From Catonia carolina (taxonomy: Eukaryota > Arthropoda > Insecta > Hemiptera > Achilidae): 64,000 nucleotides of DNA. The translations under genes and the position numbers were made by a program. Positions 1-11,802 of the stretch are shown here, in pieces. How positions within the stretch are numbered: the first letter of the stretch is position 1; each line of letters begins with the position of its first letter. The notes beneath the pieces are model-generated. The model did not search any database. It was not told the DNA's origin and worked only from the letters and a program-made list of their open reading frames with translations. The DNA lies in assembly GCA_035578175.1 (NCBI GenBank), contig JAQMRL010000003.1:87274469-87338468 (forward strand), read 5' to 3'.

Positions 1-1446
1 CTTTTACGTAAAACATATTAAACTGGTCAACATCCAGATGTCAGATGTTTAACATATTTCTTATTATGACATTTCTTACTCAAACTGATATTTACAAATT
101 GTAAACACAGGTTACCTGATTTCTTCCAAACACGGGTACCTTTTGTAATACATTTAATCTTTCCGAATTCACATTCATGACATAATCATCACGGCGTAGT
201 AATACGTTTTTATTAGTTTCCACACACCATAAAATTGTTAAAAATTTGTATTCAAATTTTCTTTTAAAATTCCATTAAGAAGCTTGGATATCACTTTTTT
301 GTAATCACTCAACGGATGTTGACCAGGCAACATAAATTTCACAAGGAAATTTCTAAAAAGCCAATGATTTGCAATTAATTGATGTTTTTTGTAAAATTGC
401 CAAAACTTAAATATAAAGATAAGAAAAATTAATTTGAGAGGTAATTTATACTTTGAACAGGGTTACATTTTTTAAGTTAATTTTAATTGTATGAAACGGT
501 CATTTAATATGTTCAAGATGATGTAGTTTAACTAATTCGTGTTTATTTTTGTTAATTTTTGCAAAATTACAATTTTTTATTAATCTTGAAAATGTTTTAA
601 TAAAAATCGTGTTAGAAAACATGGTGTCCTTCTTTTGGTGTTAAACTAATAAAATGGCCTAACTCATCTTTGACAGACACGACCTACTATGAGCATCAAT
701 ACAATATTTAATTCTCCTTGACAGAAAATTAACTTTATTAAACATTATTGTAATTATCAAAAATAAATAAATTTATGGTCATTTTATTATTATATATTAC
801 GTGTTTCAAATAACTAAATGTAAAAATTTTATATTAAAAACTTAAAGAACTTGATAGGAAAAGCAAACTAAACCACGTCTGGGCAAGGATATATAATTAC
901 ATAAATACATTAAAGAAATAAATAATACCTTTATTTATCACGTAAGACAATATTTTTTTTATACACTATAAATCAAAAATGAAGAACGATTTTACTGAAA
1001 GAAAGTAGTCCATGGTAAGAAAAAGATAGTCAATATCCCGGAATTTACCTGGAAGACCAAGAAAAACCATTGATGCTATATTAAATTTTATCATTATTTG
1101 TTACGTATAATTTTGGGGTTTTGACCATATTTTTGTATCTTAAAAACCACCCGCCGACTCATATTGAGTAATTTTACTGATTTCCAAATTGCTAATAGTT
1201 CAAGAACAAAACTTATTGTGGGATGTCTGTGTTCGGTTCCCGGCTGGGACCTGAAAGTAATTACGCCTATAAACCGAATGGTCCAGTACTCTCAGCAGTT
1301 GCTAATGACCAAGTTGTTGATTCGACTGTAAATACAATTAAAAAAGAGATTTAAAATAAACAAAACTAAAGTTAAAACAAATGTTTGAAAAATACATTAT
1401 ATTTTTCATAATACTCATTTATTATAAAAAACTTTTGTTGTTTCTT
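1..1446. other. AT-rich intergenic DNA, no gene seen
   Basis: No coding region was recognised. Around 1203-1345 there is a degraded SINE-C-like piece: a tRNA-like 'GTTCGGTTCCCGGC' followed by the tail word found in other SINE-C copies (gctaatgacc, then gttgattcgact). The remainder is AT-rich and unassigned. Confidence 0.5.
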
Positions 1447-1456
1447 AAGGTAACTC

Positions 1457-1780
1457 ATTTTTGTCCCAAATTTGTGTACGTTGCAATCTGTTCAATTCAG
1501 TACAAGAAGCAACCCCATAACCCAATGCGATGATAATGATGTGTATGACGTGTAAATGAGGTGTAGTCTTGTACAGATCCAGGCTGATTATTCCTGAGAG
1601 AGTATGGTTAATTGAACCCCAACCATCAAAGTACAACGGTAACCACTGTCTATTATTCAAATCTGTATAAAAGAAACTACCTTTACTAGGATTTGAACCA
1701 GGAACCTTCGTCTCCGAAAATTAGCAGTTGAACAGCTGACTCGCGACAACGATTTCACCTCTAGACAAACCCTGTGGGTC
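1457..1780 (-). mobile_element. SINE-A copy (tRNA-derived SINE)
   Basis: The tRNA-like head is at the right end and contains the pol III B box GGTTCAAATCC. The tail is at the left. Both sides carry the 10-bp duplication AAGGTAACTC (1447-1456 and 1781-1790), so this is a complete retroposed insertion. The same sequence recurs near 9.2, 11.5, 40.5 and 47.5 kb. The 71-residue open frame across it is not a gene. Confidence 0.85.
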
Positions 1781-1854
1781 AAGGTAACTCTAAAAAAGAA
1801 TTTAATGTTATCATTAAATTCGTAGTCCAAGTTACGTATCCAATAGAACACTAC

Positions 1855-2040
1855 ACGATGACTTACGCGTTCCTTACTTCAACGACACATTTCTAAAACT
1901 GTACCGTAGGTTCAGAGACAAACTTCCAATCATAACAATCCCTTAATATGCAATATAAATTCTGCGGACCTACCAGGAATCGCACAAAGACGACTGAAAC
2001 ACCGATGGAATAGAGACATGATACATTAACGCAACTGTAA
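1855..2040 (+). pseudogene. Jockey-like non-LTR retrotransposon fragment (ORF2 C-terminus)
   Basis: Reading forward, the sequence gives a 'DDLRVPYFNDTFLKLYRRF' block, then (after a frameshift) 'NPLICN' and 'LPGIAQRRLKHRWNRD'. This is the motif order seen at the end of Jockey-clade ORF2 proteins. It is broken by stops and frameshifts, and no upstream reverse transcriptase is present. Clade assignment is from motif memory only. Confidence 0.5.
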
Positions 2041-2880
2041 CAGTATTACGTATACAAAAATATAATTTAATAATGAGCACATTTATCGTTTTCTGAAGAG
2101 CTATCACTGGGTGGTGTCCTCCTAAAGCCATTAACGCGGTTGTTTTTTTTTTTAATTTTTTTGTTAATTTTTTTTAAACTCATTTTTATCCCAAATTTGT
2201 TTTTGCCGGTTGTTCTTATACAGTTGCAAAATAAATAAAGTAAAAAAATAATCATTTAAATATTTACCATCGGTTCGCAAGTGATGATACTGGCTGTAAA
2301 AGAGTACGGGAAAACAAAAAGGACTGCACCAAAAACTAAATTTTTATCACATGACGCATCAATATACGATTTCAAGTAGAATTCGAAGATTTTTTATGTT
2401 TATTGAAGTATTTAATCTGGTAGTACAAAAATGAGTAAATTTAAAAGATAAACCAATGTGAATAAGATATTTTTTAATTTTATTTAACATTTACCTGACA
2501 TTGTTACAAAATTCAGTAGCAGATGGTAAAACAGAAGGTTAATATTGCAATTTTAATTAGATTGTCTAAAGGAATTTTGTATTGTAATATCATAATGGTT
2601 ATATCCTCCCTACAATTACTGTATTTATAAAATCATGAGTTATTATTTTAATCACGATTTTATAGAAATATAGGTGGAGTTTAGAACCGTTATACCTTTT
2701 ATTACGTTGATGTAAACGATACAAAAGTATTAGAAAGAGATATTTTAAGATAGTGAGAGATAGATACTGATTTTAGTTTGCACTTAAACTGATGCCTATT
2801 TTGATGTATACATAATTTTGTTGACCTTTCTCGAATGACGTGACAGATTAGATTATTTAAATAAGAGATATTAATTAACA
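2041..2880. other. AT-rich intergenic DNA, nothing recognised
   Basis: It contains T-rich runs (2143-2176) and a short echo of the SINE-A tail near 2177-2200. No gene or complete element is visible. Confidence 0.4.
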
Positions 2881-2973
2881 ATAAAAACCTGACTACCGGC
2901 TTATTAGCTTAATATTACTAAAGAGGACAATGGACAGCACACTCAGCTTTTTTCACCATAATAGAGTAAAAAT

Positions 2974-3335
2974 CAATCACTCAATCTGTTCATTGCAGGG
3001 CTAAAATAAATAGTTCTGTTTCTTATCACATGGTCAGCCAATTAAATGACTGAATCATTTAAGAACAGAAGAGGTAAAGGTGTAAAAGATACTAATCAGA
3101 GTTATCTCCTCTGGAAGTAATGAATTTCATTATACAGCCAGACTCTGTGGTGAATGAAGTGAAGGTGTCATTTGCAGAGTGGAAAATATGTGCTTTTCAG
3201 ACGACCCGGCATGCTGGAAAGCGTACTTTTCCACTCAGTGAGGAAGGCAATGGTAAACCACCTCACTCCTCGTTTTACTTAGTAAAACCTCTACAGGTTC
3301 AAACCAGCCTTTCGGCTGATGACCTAAACAACAAC
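2974..3335 (+). mobile_element. R400 copy with 11-bp target duplication
   Basis: A 5'-truncated R400 ending in ...GATGACCTAAACAACAAC. It is flanked by AGAGTAAAAAT at 2963-2973 and 3336-3346. The surrounding repeat (2881-2962 plus 3347-3460) appears again without R400 at 6608-6790, which confirms the boundaries. A 92-residue open frame starting at 3120 is R400 sequence, not a host gene. Confidence 0.85.
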
Positions 3336-3972
3336 AGAGTAAAAATACACTTTATATATTTTCGGAATTCTCTTTCATTGCTTTCATTTAAGGAGTAATT
3401 TTTTTAACTCTGATATGTGTACGTTGCAATCTGTTCTATGTAAAAACAATAAGTAACTGTGGTGTGTCCCTTCACCAGAAGAGAAAATGCCAAAATTTGT
3501 GTGAAAGCTGTAACAAGAATACAACTTCTAAAAATCCGGCACCAGTATCAGAGATTGTTTAATATAAATGAACCTGAAAATTATGTAAAATTTACTTATG
3601 TTATTGCTCAATTTATGTATGCTCAATAACGTGAATTCGATTCCTTTATTTATTGTTTTATTTTATTGAATTAACACAATTTTTTAAAGGTATATATTAA
3701 GGAGAGCACTATACCTCCTATCTAACCCATGTTAAATTGACCTCTTTTTAGGTACACGTTTCTAAGAAACCGTTAAGAGTTAGGGCTTTAATTTTTTTGT
3801 GTATTTTCTATAACATTTTTTAAGCTCTGGTACTAGAATTATTAATAAGAGCTAGCAATACCATTTCGAGAATTTTTTTTTGAAAAATGCAAAAACAATT
3901 TAATTTTTTTTGTAAATTTTTTTTATTTTATTTCAAACTTAGTTATAATACTGCAATGATTCTAGTACCATA

Positions 3973-5287
3973 CGAGGTGTGTTCAAAAAGTAACGGGAAT
4001 TTTTAAATTTCGCGGGTTTGGATAGTCCGATTATAATTTTTTATTTTTATTATGTTGGTACACATGCCCCTGACGTACGATAAAATTTTCAACAATATTC
4101 ATTGCTTAGTTCTTAAGTGGAAGCCGCTAAGGTTAGACGTGTTTTTCGAGCACGGCTATTTTTGTTTGTTAAAAAAAATGGATCAAAGAATTTGAATTAA
4201 ATTTTGCGTGAAAAATGAAATAAAGTGTGTGAAATGTTAACAAAGGGATATGGTGAGTCTGCTATGAGTAAAACAAGGATTTACGAGTGGTATAAGCGTT
4301 TCCAAGATGGCCGCGAAAACGTTGAAGATGACGAACGACCCGGACGTCCAAGCACATCAACAACCGATGAAAACGTGAAAAAAGTGAAAGAAATGGTTAT
4401 GAACGATCGCCGAATCACAATCAGAGAAGTCAGTGATGATGTTGGCATATCGATTGGCTCATGCCATGAAATTTTTTCGGATGTTTTGGGTATGAAACGT
4501 GTGGCAGCAAAGTTTGTTCCAAAATTGTTGAATTTCGAACAAAAACAGCGGCGAATGGAAGTTGCTCAGGAGTCACTAAATGAAGTCGACAACGATGCGG
4601 ATCTACTCAAACGTGTTATAACAGGTGACGAAACATGGGTTTACGGATACGATGTCGAAACTAAGGCTCAATCGTCCCAGTGGAGGCATTCTGGATCGCC
4701 AAGACCGAAAAAGGTTCGACAAGTGCGGTCGAATGTGAAGGTTATGCTCACTGTGTTCTTCGATTTTAATGGCATAGTGCATCATGAATTCTTGTCACAA
4801 GGTCAAACAATCAATAAGGAGTACTACCTACAAGTTCAACGCCGTTTGCGTGAAGCAATCCGAAAAAAACGCCCGGATTTGTGGCAAAACAATTCATGGC
4901 TTTTGCACCACGATAATGCACCTGCTCACACTTCTTTGCTTGTTCGTGAATTTTTGGCAAAAAACAAAACTGTAACGATGCCCCAGCCTCCATATTCGCC
5001 AGACATGGCTCCATGTGACTTTTTTCTTTTCCAAAAATAAAGAGAACATTAAAAGTTTGTCGTTTTACAAGCATAGATCTGATGACATTAAAAGCGAATC
5101 GGTGAAAGAGCTAAAAGCTATCACAAAGATCGAGTTTCAGAAGTGTTTCGAGGATTGGAAAAAGCGTTGGCACAAGTGTATTGCATGCGAAGGGGACTAC
5201 TTTGAAGGCGACAATATTAATGTAGATGAATAAATAAATATTTTTTTCAAAAAACGAAAATTCCCGTTATTTTTTGAACAAACCTCG
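3973..5287 (+). mobile_element. mariner element, complete ends, nested in T1
   Basis: Terminal inverted repeats begin CGAGGTGTGTTCAAAAAGTA on the left and end TTTTTTGAACAAACCTCG on the right. The TA target duplication lies at 3971-3972 and 5288-5289. The 1315-bp length is normal for mariner. It sits inside T1 and is therefore younger than it. Confidence 0.93.
4178..5233 (+). pseudogene. mariner transposase, DD34D, inactivated
   Basis: Cut-and-paste transposase of the mariner family. An HTH region (YEWYKRFQDG, DDERPGRPST) is followed by the catalytic core: TGDETW (first Asp), HHDNAPAH (second Asp) and PYSPDMAPCDFFLF (third Asp, exactly 34 residues after the second). The C-terminus (DWKKRWHKC...EGDYFEGD) is also present, so nearly the whole family length is covered. 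It is broken: the natural ATG at 4178 meets an in-frame TGA at codon 6, a frame change follows before the long frame, and another frameshift near 5035 moves the last ~65 residues to a different frame. The catalytic residues are intact. Presumably a dead copy. Confidence 0.93.
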
Positions 5288-5813
5288 TATATCACAATTA
5301 TTATACTGGGAACCATGCTCAAAAAATTTCAACCTTCAAAGTTAAATAGTTTTTGAGAAAACTGTACCTTTATAAAAAAAAGTGAATTTGCGGGAAATGA
5401 GCTGTAAAGTGTTACTTACCCTAAAATCGGCTTGCACCATAATAGTGATCCTCACCAGAATGTTCTTTTTCCTCAAATCATTTCCTCTTGTTTTCTCTAG
5501 TTTTGCTTCTTTTGACACACTTTCCATTGGCTTCTCAGCTTTCTGTGTTCTTTGAATACCGCAACTCTTAATTGTTTCCACAGATTAACTCAATTAAAAG
5601 AAATTCTGGTCAAAACATTACTTTACAAAAATCTGCATAGTGCCGAAATTTCGATCGTACAGTTATAATTTTTATATGTAATTAGAACAGAACAAGATAA
5701 TAACCCTGATATGTGTACGTTGCAATCTCCTTAGAAAAAGATACAGAAGGCAATGGCGCCAAAATTAGAAAAATTGATTTTATTCGATTTTCGAGGTATA
5801 GTGCTCCCCTTAA

Positions 5814-6262
5814 TAATTTCTTGATCTATGTTAAACAATGAACGTAAGCCTTAAATATAAAACTTATAAAAAATTATAAAATCTGTGTGTGATGTGTATG
5901 TGTATAATGTGTATGTGGTGTAAATTTTTCTTTAAAAAAATGTTCTTAGCTAGAGACTAACAATCAACAATCAACAAACAATCAACAAAGTTAGTTTATT
6001 TTTGATTTTTAAAAATAAAGCTTGATAGCAAGTTTTAATAATTATAAGTCGTTATTTCCTTCATATAGTTCATTCTTGAAAAATATTTTGTTTTGATCAG
6101 ATTGGAAGTAAATTATTTCAAAGATCCTTGATAATACAAATTTTAACACAAAAATTATAACATATTTTCATCGTTGTTAAATAGCTCTTCTTCCCTGATA
6201 ACATTTTTAAACATATGTTATAATATATTTTATATAAGATTTGTGTAAACAAACTTAATGTT
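5814..6262. other. AT-rich intergenic DNA, nothing recognised
   Basis: Low-complexity AT-rich sequence with a short GTGTATGTGT tract near 5890-5920. No gene or element ends are seen. Confidence 0.4.
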
Positions 6263-6450
6263 GCCGGCCGCATTGGCGTAGTTGGTTACGTGCTCGCCTC
6301 TCATCATGCAGTCTTGGTTTCGAATCCCACTCAGGCATGGCATATTTTCATACGTTACAAAAAATCATTTCATCCTCCATAGTTACACCCCAACGTCGTT
6401 GCTAATGACCGTTGCAGTTGATGCGACTTTAAATAATTAAATGAAAAAAA
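6263..6450 (+). mobile_element. SINE-B copy with tail type 1
   Basis: tRNA-like head (GGCGTAGTTGG, then B-box-like GGTTTCGAATCCC) followed by a body ending gttgatgcgactttaaata. The head resembles a tRNA, but its acceptor stem does not close, so it is not called a tRNA gene. Related copies lie at 6838, 8940 (-) and 36263. Confidence 0.75.
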
Positions 6451-6489
6451 CTTAATGTTAAATTAATGATAGATAATTTAGGTTATTAG

Positions 6490-6607
6490 ATTAGGTACCC
6501 TAAACAACCCCACGACCCAAAAAAATATGGATGATGTGTATGACGTGTAAATAAGATATAATTTGTTCAGGATTCAGACCGACCATTTCTGAAAGAGTAT
6601 GGTTAAC
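6490..6607 (-). repeat. SINE-A internal fragment
   Basis: It matches the middle of SINE-A (ccccacgaccca, gatgtgtatgacgtgtaaat, gagtatggtta). It lacks the head and ends abruptly at the repeat starting at 6608. Confidence 0.6.
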
Positions 6608-6830
6608 AACAAAAACCTGACTACCGGTTTATTTTCTTAATAGGCTTACTATTCCAAAGGAGAACAATGGTCAACACACAGCTTTTTTCGTCATATCGAA
6701 TAAAAATACAATTTATTTATTTTTGGGATTCTCTTTCATTGCTTTCATTAAAGGGATACATCGCTTTTTTTAATCCCTGATGTGTGTACGTTCCAATGTG
6801 TTCAATTTAAGAACAATAAGTAACCCATTA
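6608..6830. repeat. Unnamed repeat; empty counterpart of the R400 site at 2974
   Basis: The same sequence flanks the R400 insertion at 2974-3335 (aaaaacctgactaccgg, then ttctctttcattgctttcatt). Here it is uninterrupted. It ends in a SINE-A-tail-like piece at about 6767-6825. Confidence 0.7.
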
Positions 6831-6837
6831 AATTAAG

Positions 6838-7012
6838 CAATTGGCGTAGTTGTTAACGTGCTCGCCTCTCATCAATCATTCTTGGGTTCGAATCCCATTC
6901 AGACACGGCATATTTTCATACGTTACAAAAAATAATTTCATTCTTCACAGTTAGTACCCAACGTCGTCGCTAATGACCACTGTAGTTGATGTAACGTTAA
7001 ATAAACAAAGAA
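6838..7012 (+). mobile_element. SINE-B copy
   Basis: Same head (ggcgtagttg, gggttcgaatccc) and tail type 1 (cgtcgtcgctaatgaccac ... gttgatgtaacgtt) as the copy at 6263. The 5' end is slightly truncated. Confidence 0.7.
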
Positions 7013-7061
7013 AACAAATTAAGCAAATTAGCAATTAAGCGAACTTAAATTATAAGTTTTA

Positions 7062-7242
7062 ACTTTGTGCAGTATTCCGTTCTTGAGATATATTGTTCAC
7101 GCACACATCCACAAACACAAATTGCTAAAAACATAATTTTGGGTTTAATGGAGTTTTATATCGTGTGTTTTCAATGAAAATCGAAATGAAAACAATACTT
7201 TCCTTTCCTATATATTCATATAGGGCAAGAGAAAGTAAAATG
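7062..7242 (+). repeat. Repeat E, 3' fragment
   Basis: It begins at the 'ttccgttcttgagatat' segment and runs to the family's end word caagagaaagtaaaa. Only the last ~180 bp of repeat E are present. Confidence 0.7.
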
Positions 7243-7905
7243 CTTTGTAAATGTGATCCTTAATAGTTAGAACACAAAAGAATAGTAAGTTTATTTAACG
7301 AAAAAAGAAAACAGTGGATAAGACAGACAAAATTAAATCGATTTAAAATTTATAATTATGTATTTGTAAAGGCTAAACAATAAAAAAAAAGAAATGTATC
7401 TCCCACGCCAACGGTATATTAAATTTAAATACCGCAATAAATTAAACTTAATATAAATACAATTGCAATTAAAATCCATATAAAATCATACAACCATATT
7501 AAGAAGATCATTAAATGATAGAATAAAATTCTTTAGTCATTTGAGTATAAAACTAATAACAATTCCTTTATCAGCCTCAGATGTATGAACATTTTTACAT
7601 TCTTTGATGTAACCAACTCTCGTATTGTAGCTCTATAAATCTAATAGTCTTATACATCTATTAGCATGCTCTTCAATAATTTTTCAATTAAGTTTGTTAT
7701 GAATAAAACCATTAAACTGTAATAAAATAACCATACAATTAGTACAGTAATAAATTAATTTTATGGAAATTACTGTTAATGTTTTGACATGAGTGATGTA
7801 AAAAGATAACGATGAAACTTTCACACGTTTTGGTTTAATAGAAGTGTATACGTATAATTTGATCATTTTGTACTTGAACTATTCTATTCTTATAAGTTGT
7901 TATTA
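7243..7905. other. AT-rich intergenic DNA, nothing recognised
   Basis: No coding sequence or repeat ends were identified. Confidence 0.4.
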
Positions 7906-8878
7906 AACTCAAAAATCTGGTGTGAAACACTCACACAACTTTCTCTTGCCAATGCAAATAATTAACAATAAACCTAACATTAGTATTAAAACATTAGAAA
8001 TGAACAAAAACTAACCTCAAAAACATAACCTTATTTTAATCATGAGTGAATGACGCAAAATGACAATCGAACTCAGTTTGGCTTAAAATACGGAAAATCA
8101 CGCTTTCACGCTAAACTAGGCTCTGTAGAGAAAAATGCTCTAAACAAAAGTTGTAGATCTTTTAATTTTCTATAAATTTAATTATATACACTTTTGTCGT
8201 AAAATGCATACTAAGACCGAAATGTTAAAAAAATCGATTTTTCTCACGTTTTCGTGAGAAAAAAAACAGAAAATCGCAAATTACCGCTAAACTAAGCGTT
8301 ATACAAAAAAATGTTTGAAACAGAAGTTGTAGGTTTTTAAATTCTCTACAACTTTTATTATATAAGTTTTGCGCTAAAATGCATATTAAAGCCGCAATCT
8401 TAAAAAGAAAATGTTTTTACGTAAAAACAGCCTCACACAGAATTTCAGCAAACATGGCGCCTACCCTATCTTGTAGAGAATAAAAAATTGAGTAAAATAG
8501 GCGATTTTTAAAAAAATCGTAGGACCAGTTTTTGAGAAAATCGCAAAAAAGTGAAAAATTATACGAATAAACTACTACTTCCGGTTGACCGATTTTGATG
8601 AAAATGTTCGTGTCGCGTCCGGTAGTGGTATGTAACTTAAGTTTCAAGTTTCAAGTTCGTATGATGTTCCGTTCTTGAGATATTCTGTTCACACACAGAC
8701 ACACACACACACACGCACACACACACAGACACACACACAGACCAATCGCTAAAAACATGTTTTTTGGGTTCAGGGGGTCTGAAAACGTATAGATCCGGTG
8801 AAAACTCGATTTCGAAAAATCGACATGAAAACAATACTTTCCTTCCTATATATTCATATAGGCAAGAGAAAGTAAAAG
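7906..8878 (+). mobile_element. Repeat E, best uninterrupted copy (E1)
   Basis: It runs from ctggtgtgaaacactcacac to ggcaagagaaagtaaaa. The ends carry an inverted 13-bp word: ACTTTCTCTTGCC near the left end, GGCAAGAGAAAGT near the right. Near the 3' end lies a CA-rich array (about 8692-8742). No transposase is encoded. Class is undetermined; a non-autonomous DNA element is the simplest reading. Confidence 0.65.
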
Positions 8879-8939
8879 GTATATCTACAGATACACGTGT
8901 TACCTAATAAAAATTACTAAATTGTAGCTATATTATAGT

Positions 8940-9127
8940 TCTCTTTTTTGGTTTAACGTCCGACTCTTCTCCAATTACTGCTCATGCAATTAGATCTCAT
9001 GCAGATGGTACAGGATGAAATGATTTTTTTGTAACGTATGAAAATATGCCATGCCTGAATGGGATTCGAACCCAAGACTGCATGAAGAGAAACGAGCACG
9101 TTACCAACTACGCCAATGCGGCCGGCA
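8940..9127 (-). mobile_element. SINE-B copy with tail type 2
   Basis: Reverse orientation. The B box appears as gggattcgaaccc and the head ends at gccggc. The tail is the alternative type (ggtttaacgtccgact at the left end), shared with the copy at 36263 and with SINE-D. Confidence 0.75.
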
Positions 9128-9249
9128 TATTATAGTTCTCTAATAAAAGTTATAAATTTCAAACATAATTTTATATTCATTCACTAATTCTTTGAATGGA
9201 AGTTTTGTTTTTAAATCAAGTCGCATCAACTGTTTTGCTTATTAGCTAC

Positions 9250-10340
9250 CATCTTTTTAATCCCTAATGTGTTCTCGTTACAATCTGTTCAATTTAAGAA
9301 CAATAATCAATCCCATGATCAAATGAGATGAGAATATGTATTTCGTGTAAATGAGGTGTAGTCTTGTACAGATTTAGGCCGGCCATTTATGAAAGAGTAT
9401 TGTTAATTGAACCTCAACCATTGAAATACATCGGTAACCATTGTCTAGTATTCAAACCCGTGTTAAAAGTAATTTACCTTTTCTAGGAATACAGCGAAAA
9501 GCAGCAATCAAATTGGGTGGTTGTCAATAAAGTACAGTTCCCGATAACAAATAAACGCTAAAAAAACCTTTTCTAGGATTTAAACATCGAAACCTTCTCT
9601 CCGAAAATCAGCTGTTAAACAGCTGACTCGCGGTGACGGCTTTGCCATTAAAGGCGCATTTACACGTGCAATGATTTGCTGGCGCCAGTATTGATGCCAG
9701 GTTAATTTGCATGCCAGTAGAGGTTTACAAATTAAACGCTTTTTGTCGCGCCAGTTCCATTTTATTTTTCTCTTCTGTAGTGTCAAGTTCGTTAAAGCTT
9801 TCAGAACAGTGGTTTGTTAGATTGGTATTGATAGTTTAGAGGTCTGTTTTTATAAGACGAACAATGTACGTCCCACAAATAAGGAAGTTGTTAAAATTTT
9901 TCCAAAAATTTAATGTTTTCATCACTACTTCACTTCTTATTTTTTTTAAATTTAGCTCATTTTAGATACCGTTTAAAGATATAGCAAAATAAAAAGCTAT
10001 TTATATGAAAATATATAATAATAGATAATGGATGATAGTGAAAAATCAATTCAAAATTAAACCACCTTCTGTATGCCAATAGCCTACTGGCGAGGTGACG
10101 GTTTATATATGCAAATGTTTATTTAGTGGCACGTCACTTACTGACGACAAAATTTCAGAAGTTTGCAGAAAATTCCTTGCAATTCCTTGCAAGTTTCTTT
10201 CTGTGCATGCATGTTGAAACTTGCACGCCAACAATGGTTTACACATACAAGCATCGTTTTACTGAAGCGCCAGTTCTCAATCGCGCCAGTAAATCATTGC
10301 ACGTGTAAATGCATCTTCAGTCAACTCGGTGGGTTAGTGA
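9250..10340 (-). mobile_element. SINE-A copy split by a MITE
   Basis: The SINE-A tail and body occupy about 9250-9652. The last part of the head (agtcaactcggtgggtta) resumes at about 10318. The intervening 660 bp are a separate element with its own inverted ends. Confidence 0.75.
9653..10314. mobile_element. MITE with ~30-bp inverted ends, nested in SINE-A
   Basis: The left end carries GCATTTACACGTGCAATGAT and the right end its inverse, ATCATTGCACGTGTAAATGC; both continue into CTGGCGC / GCGCCAG with one mismatch over about 28 bp. No transposase is present. The target duplication is unclear (possibly 3 bp), so PIF/Harbinger is only a suggestion. Open frames across it are not genes. Confidence 0.75.
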
Positions 10341-11228
10341 CTGCTTTTTACAAAATACAAAATTACCTTATTATAGTATTATTTACATTTTTTTGTTCGA
10401 CAGTAAATAAGTAGAAGTGTTGATTAGTGTTGATAGTTGATTAGTTCGAGAATATATTTTACGCTTTTTTTATTAAATCACTAAGAGCACTCTCGATCAA
10501 GTCACCTTTCAAACAAAAACAGAACTTAATCAAAATCGGTTCTTCCGTTTAGATACAAACGTTAAACTTATAACACCCCTCTTTTTCCGACGGTGTTAAT
10601 AACTGAACATGCAAAATTCTCCAGCGTTTATTACGAAGAAGATTCATAAAAATATATTTAAAAATCTGTTTTTTAGGGATTTATCTGTGTAATGTTGTCA
10701 AAATTTCTTAAATACGCACATTACATCGAACAGAACGTGCAGTAACATTTTTTAACACTTATTTTAGAGGAAGTACAATACAAACAAAATTATTAGTTCT
10801 GTTTCCGTTATTTTAACACACTACTTTATAATGCATGTTGAATTGTACGTGTATACGATTACAATTTGTACAAACTTTAAGAAAACATTCAAATACGAAG
10901 ATTTCAAAATTTAAATTGAAAAAAGAAACAATTCAATAGTTTGATATGTTAGTTGTTTCTCAGCTAATGTTTAAAGAAGGATTAACTTGCGTCTGTGGTC
11001 AATTATTACAAACGCCAATCTCAGTAAGTGTTCAAATCAAAATAAATGGATAAGATATCTTTAAAAGTCTGACTGATTATACGTTTATTTGCAATACTGT
11101 ACTACGTAAGACAAAACAAAGGTCAACCGTCTCGTGATAATGCCAGTCTACTCCTCACGCAAACTTTCAATAAAGGAAGAACATTTTTTAATATATTTAC
11201 ATCAAATATGATTGGTAAATAAAAGTTT
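10341..11228. other. AT-rich intergenic DNA, nothing recognised
   Basis: No gene, tRNA or clear element boundary was found. Confidence 0.4.
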
Positions 11229-11321
11229 TCCCGCCTCCGTAGCGTAGTGGTTAGTGCGTTAGCCGACCACGCGGAGGTCCCGGGTTCGATTCTCGGCATG
11301 GTCTGGAAATGTTCACTAGTC
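11229..11321 (+). mobile_element. SINE-C head
   Basis: tRNA-like: CGTAGCGTAGTGGTTAGTGC (A-box region), then CCCGGGTTCGATTC (B box). It runs straight into repeat E, so the SINE-C 3' half is missing or was displaced. It does not fold as a complete tRNA. Confidence 0.65.
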
Positions 11322-11464
11322 AAAAAAGATCTGGTGTGAAACACTCAGACAACTTTCTCTTGCCAATGCAAATAATGAACAATATAATCTAAAATTAGTA
11401 ATAAAACATTAGAAATAAACAAACAACTTACTTCAATAAACATAACCGAATTTTAATCAGAAGT

Positions 11465-11802
11465 TTTTTTTGTTTTTTTTTTAATTCCTAATATGTGTAC
11501 GTTGCAATCTGTTCAATTCAGAACAATGAGCAACCGCATGACCCAATGAGATGAGGATTATATGTGTATGACGTGTAAATGAGGTGTAGTCTTGTACAGA
11601 CCCAGGCCGACCATTCCTGAGAGAGTATGGTTAATTGAACCCCAACCATCAAAGTACACTGGTAACCACTGTCTAGCATTCAAATCCGTATAAAAGTAAC
11701 TACCTTTACTAGGATTTGAACCAGGAACCTTCGTCTCCGAAAATCAGCTGTTAAACAGGTGATTTTGGCGACGACTTTACCACTAGACCAACCCGGTGGG
11801 TT
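11465..11802 (-). mobile_element. SINE-A nested in repeat E
   Basis: Complete SINE-A. Flanks are AATCAGAAGT (11455-11464) and AATCATAAGT (11803-11812), a 10-bp target duplication with one mismatch. E1 gives the uninterrupted site (tttaatcatgagtgaa). Confidence 0.88.

Larger units (their letters stand above)
3701..5809. mobile_element. T1: TTAA-flanked MITE interrupted by a mariner
   Basis: The ends are inverted: GGAGAGCACTATACCTC on the left and GAGGTATAGTGCTCCCC on the right. Each is bordered by TTAA (3697-3700 and 5810-5813), the target used by piggyBac-type transposases. Without the nested 1.3-kb mariner it is about 0.8 kb, with no transposase of its own. Membership of piggyBac is inferred from the TTAA target only. 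Confidence 0.7.

Noticed and set aside
5342..5581. 79-codon minus-strand frame with Lys/Glu-rich composition
   Set aside because: It lies in the right half of the non-coding T1 element, with no start context or domain.
11229..11321. tRNA-like sequence with a good B box
   Set aside because: The acceptor stem does not close and the sequence recurs with SINE tails; treated as a SINE-C head.
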